Below, one piece after another: positions 63,159 through 64,000 of a DNA stretch of 64,000 nucleotides. The notes beneath the pieces were generated by a model. The model made no database searches, was not told the origin of the DNA, and was given only the letters and a program-made list of their open reading frames with translations. Numbering within the stretch: position 1 is the first letter of the stretch; each line of letters begins with the position of its first letter. A program made the position numbers and the translations under genes. Source of the stretch: Streptomyces sp. CB01580 (GTDB taxonomy: Bacteria > Actinomycetota > Actinomycetes > Streptomycetales > Streptomycetaceae); contig NZ_LIXJ01000015.1 in NCBI RefSeq assembly GCF_001905795.1, forward strand, positions 4,455 through 68,454, written 5' to 3'.

Positions 63159-63312
63159 CTCGCGTTGTACGGGTGTCCGGAGGAACCCGCACCGTCACGG
63201 ACTTCCGGAGGGGCCCGTCACGGGCGTGCGCAGGGACCGTCCGGTCGGGGGCGTCCGGAGCAGCCGTCCCGCCACGGGCTTTCGGAGGAACCGCCTCCGG
63301 GTCACGCGGCCG

Positions 63313-63807
63313 TCACACCACCTGGTGCAGCCACCGCACCGGCGCGCCCTCGCCCGCGTGCCGGAAGGGTTCCAGCTCGTCGTCCCACGGCTTGCCGAGC
63401 AGCTTGGCGATCTCTTCCTGCAGATCGCTCTCGCCCCGCATGGACCGCGCCAGCGCCGCGCGCAGCCGGTCCTCGGGCACCAGGATGTCGCCGTGCATGC
63501 CGGTGACGGCGTGGAAGATGCCCAGCTCGGGCGTGGAGCTGTAGCGCTCGCCCTCGGTCTTGGGGCTCGGCTCCGCCGTCACCTCGAAGCGCAGCATGTC
63601 CCAGCCGCGCAACGCGGAGGCCAGCTTCGACGCGGTGCCCGGCCGGGCCTGCCAGGAGAACTCGGACCGCCAGGTGCCGGGCGCGGCCGGTTGTCGGATC
63701 CAGTCCAGCTGCACGCGTACACCGAGGACACCGGCCACCGCCCATTCGACATGGGGACAGAGCGCGCGCGGTGCGGAGTGAACGTACAGGACTCCACGTG
63801 TCGTCAC
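63313..63807 (-). CDS. DUF3145 family protein, 164 aa
   Basis: GTG 63807 follows GGAGGTCCCG. The product starts MTTRGVLYVHSAPRALCPH and has VQLDWIRQPAAPGTWRSEF, ALRGWDMLRFEVTAEPS and IFHAVTGMHGDILVPED, the actinobacterial DUF3145 family, full length. It is conserved downstream of fabF in Streptomyces, convergent with it. The function is unknown. The stretch from 63808 to the window end shows no gene. Confidence 0.9.
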   Translation of the reverse strand: MTTRGVLYVHSAPRALCPHVEWAVAGVLGVRVQLDWIRQPAAPGTWRSEFSWQARPGTASKLASALRGWDMLRFEVTAEPSPKTEGERYSSTPELGIFHAVTGMHGDILVPEDRLRAALARSMRGESDLQEEIAKLLGKPWDDELEPFRHAGEGAPVRWLHQVV

Positions 63808-64000
63808 CGGGACCTCCAGTGTGGGACGAAGTTCGCCTTCCCCAGCGGCCTCACGTCCGTACCGTCGCTTCTCGGCCGGATCCCGAGGTTGTCATCAGTA
63901 AACAGCATCGGGGTGAATCTCCTGAAAAGGGACAGTATGTGACGTGATGTGATTTACGGAAAGCCACCCGAGTGGAGCCGGGCGTGGGAACGCGCCGCTG

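Overview
The window is high-GC actinobacterial DNA. Codon third positions are strongly G/C, GTG starts are common, and the gene content and order (fasR-fabD-fabH-acpP-fabF, a homodimeric aceE, a ter stress cluster, several DUF397/Scr1 genes) point to a Streptomyces chromosome. From memory, the order from the ter cluster to the FAS II operon matches the conserved core of Streptomyces genomes; no search was run.

Region 1 (1-13.1 kb) is most of an actinomycete integrative and conjugative element (AICE), with all genes but the first on the plus strand. It starts with small unknown genes and a DUF2637 (Spd-like) membrane protein. A C5-cytosine methyltransferase gene follows, whose variable half also carries a long second reading frame. 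Then come a Pif-like NUDIX protein, a TraB/FtsK translocase, a Prim-Pol primase plus AAA+ helicase replication pair, an iteron array, xis and int. int lies beside an intact tRNA-Val(UAC), the attachment site. The left end of the element is outside the window.

Region 2 (13.1-33.4 kb) is chromosomal: a DUF4097 lipoprotein, a coiled-coil membrane protein, DUF4383 and FmdB proteins, an O-methyltransferase, and a ter-type stress locus. The ter locus has a HAD phosphatase, a PRTase-TRSP-StiP fusion and an HpcH/CitE-like lyase in one operon, plus three TerD, one TerA-like and one TerC/DUF475 protein. Peroxiredoxin, DUF3052, aceE and a secreted I36-type inhibitor follow. A palindromic MITE-like repeat lies inside the ter cluster.

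Region 3 (33.4-45.5 kb) holds an MFS exporter with a divergent TetR regulator, a DUF1023-type hydrolase, a DUF4429/SHOCT protein, a NarL-type two-component pair, an APH-type kinase, an isochorismatase-like hydrolase, a MerR/aldo-keto reductase operon with a classic 19-bp-spacer promoter, and a beta-lactamase-fold serine hydrolase.

Region 4 (45.6-57.4 kb) is accessory. It has a DUF4157 protein with a C-terminal ADP-ribosyltransferase-like toxin domain (an eCIS-type effector), a HATPase/Scr1/DUF397 regulatory trio, a second DUF397 gene, a crystallin/killer-toxin-like secreted protein and a soluble Ser/Thr kinase-LamG fusion. It also holds three transposase relics, a truncated copy of the pirin 3' end, and a compact three-gene operon of unknown function: a small soluble protein, a membrane protein carrying the same 23-residue motif, and a periplasmic-binding-type lipoprotein. 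This operon is the best candidate for an undescribed system.

Region 5 (57.4-64 kb) is pirin, then the fatty-acid regulator FasR with fabD-fabH-acpP-fabF, and DUF3145.
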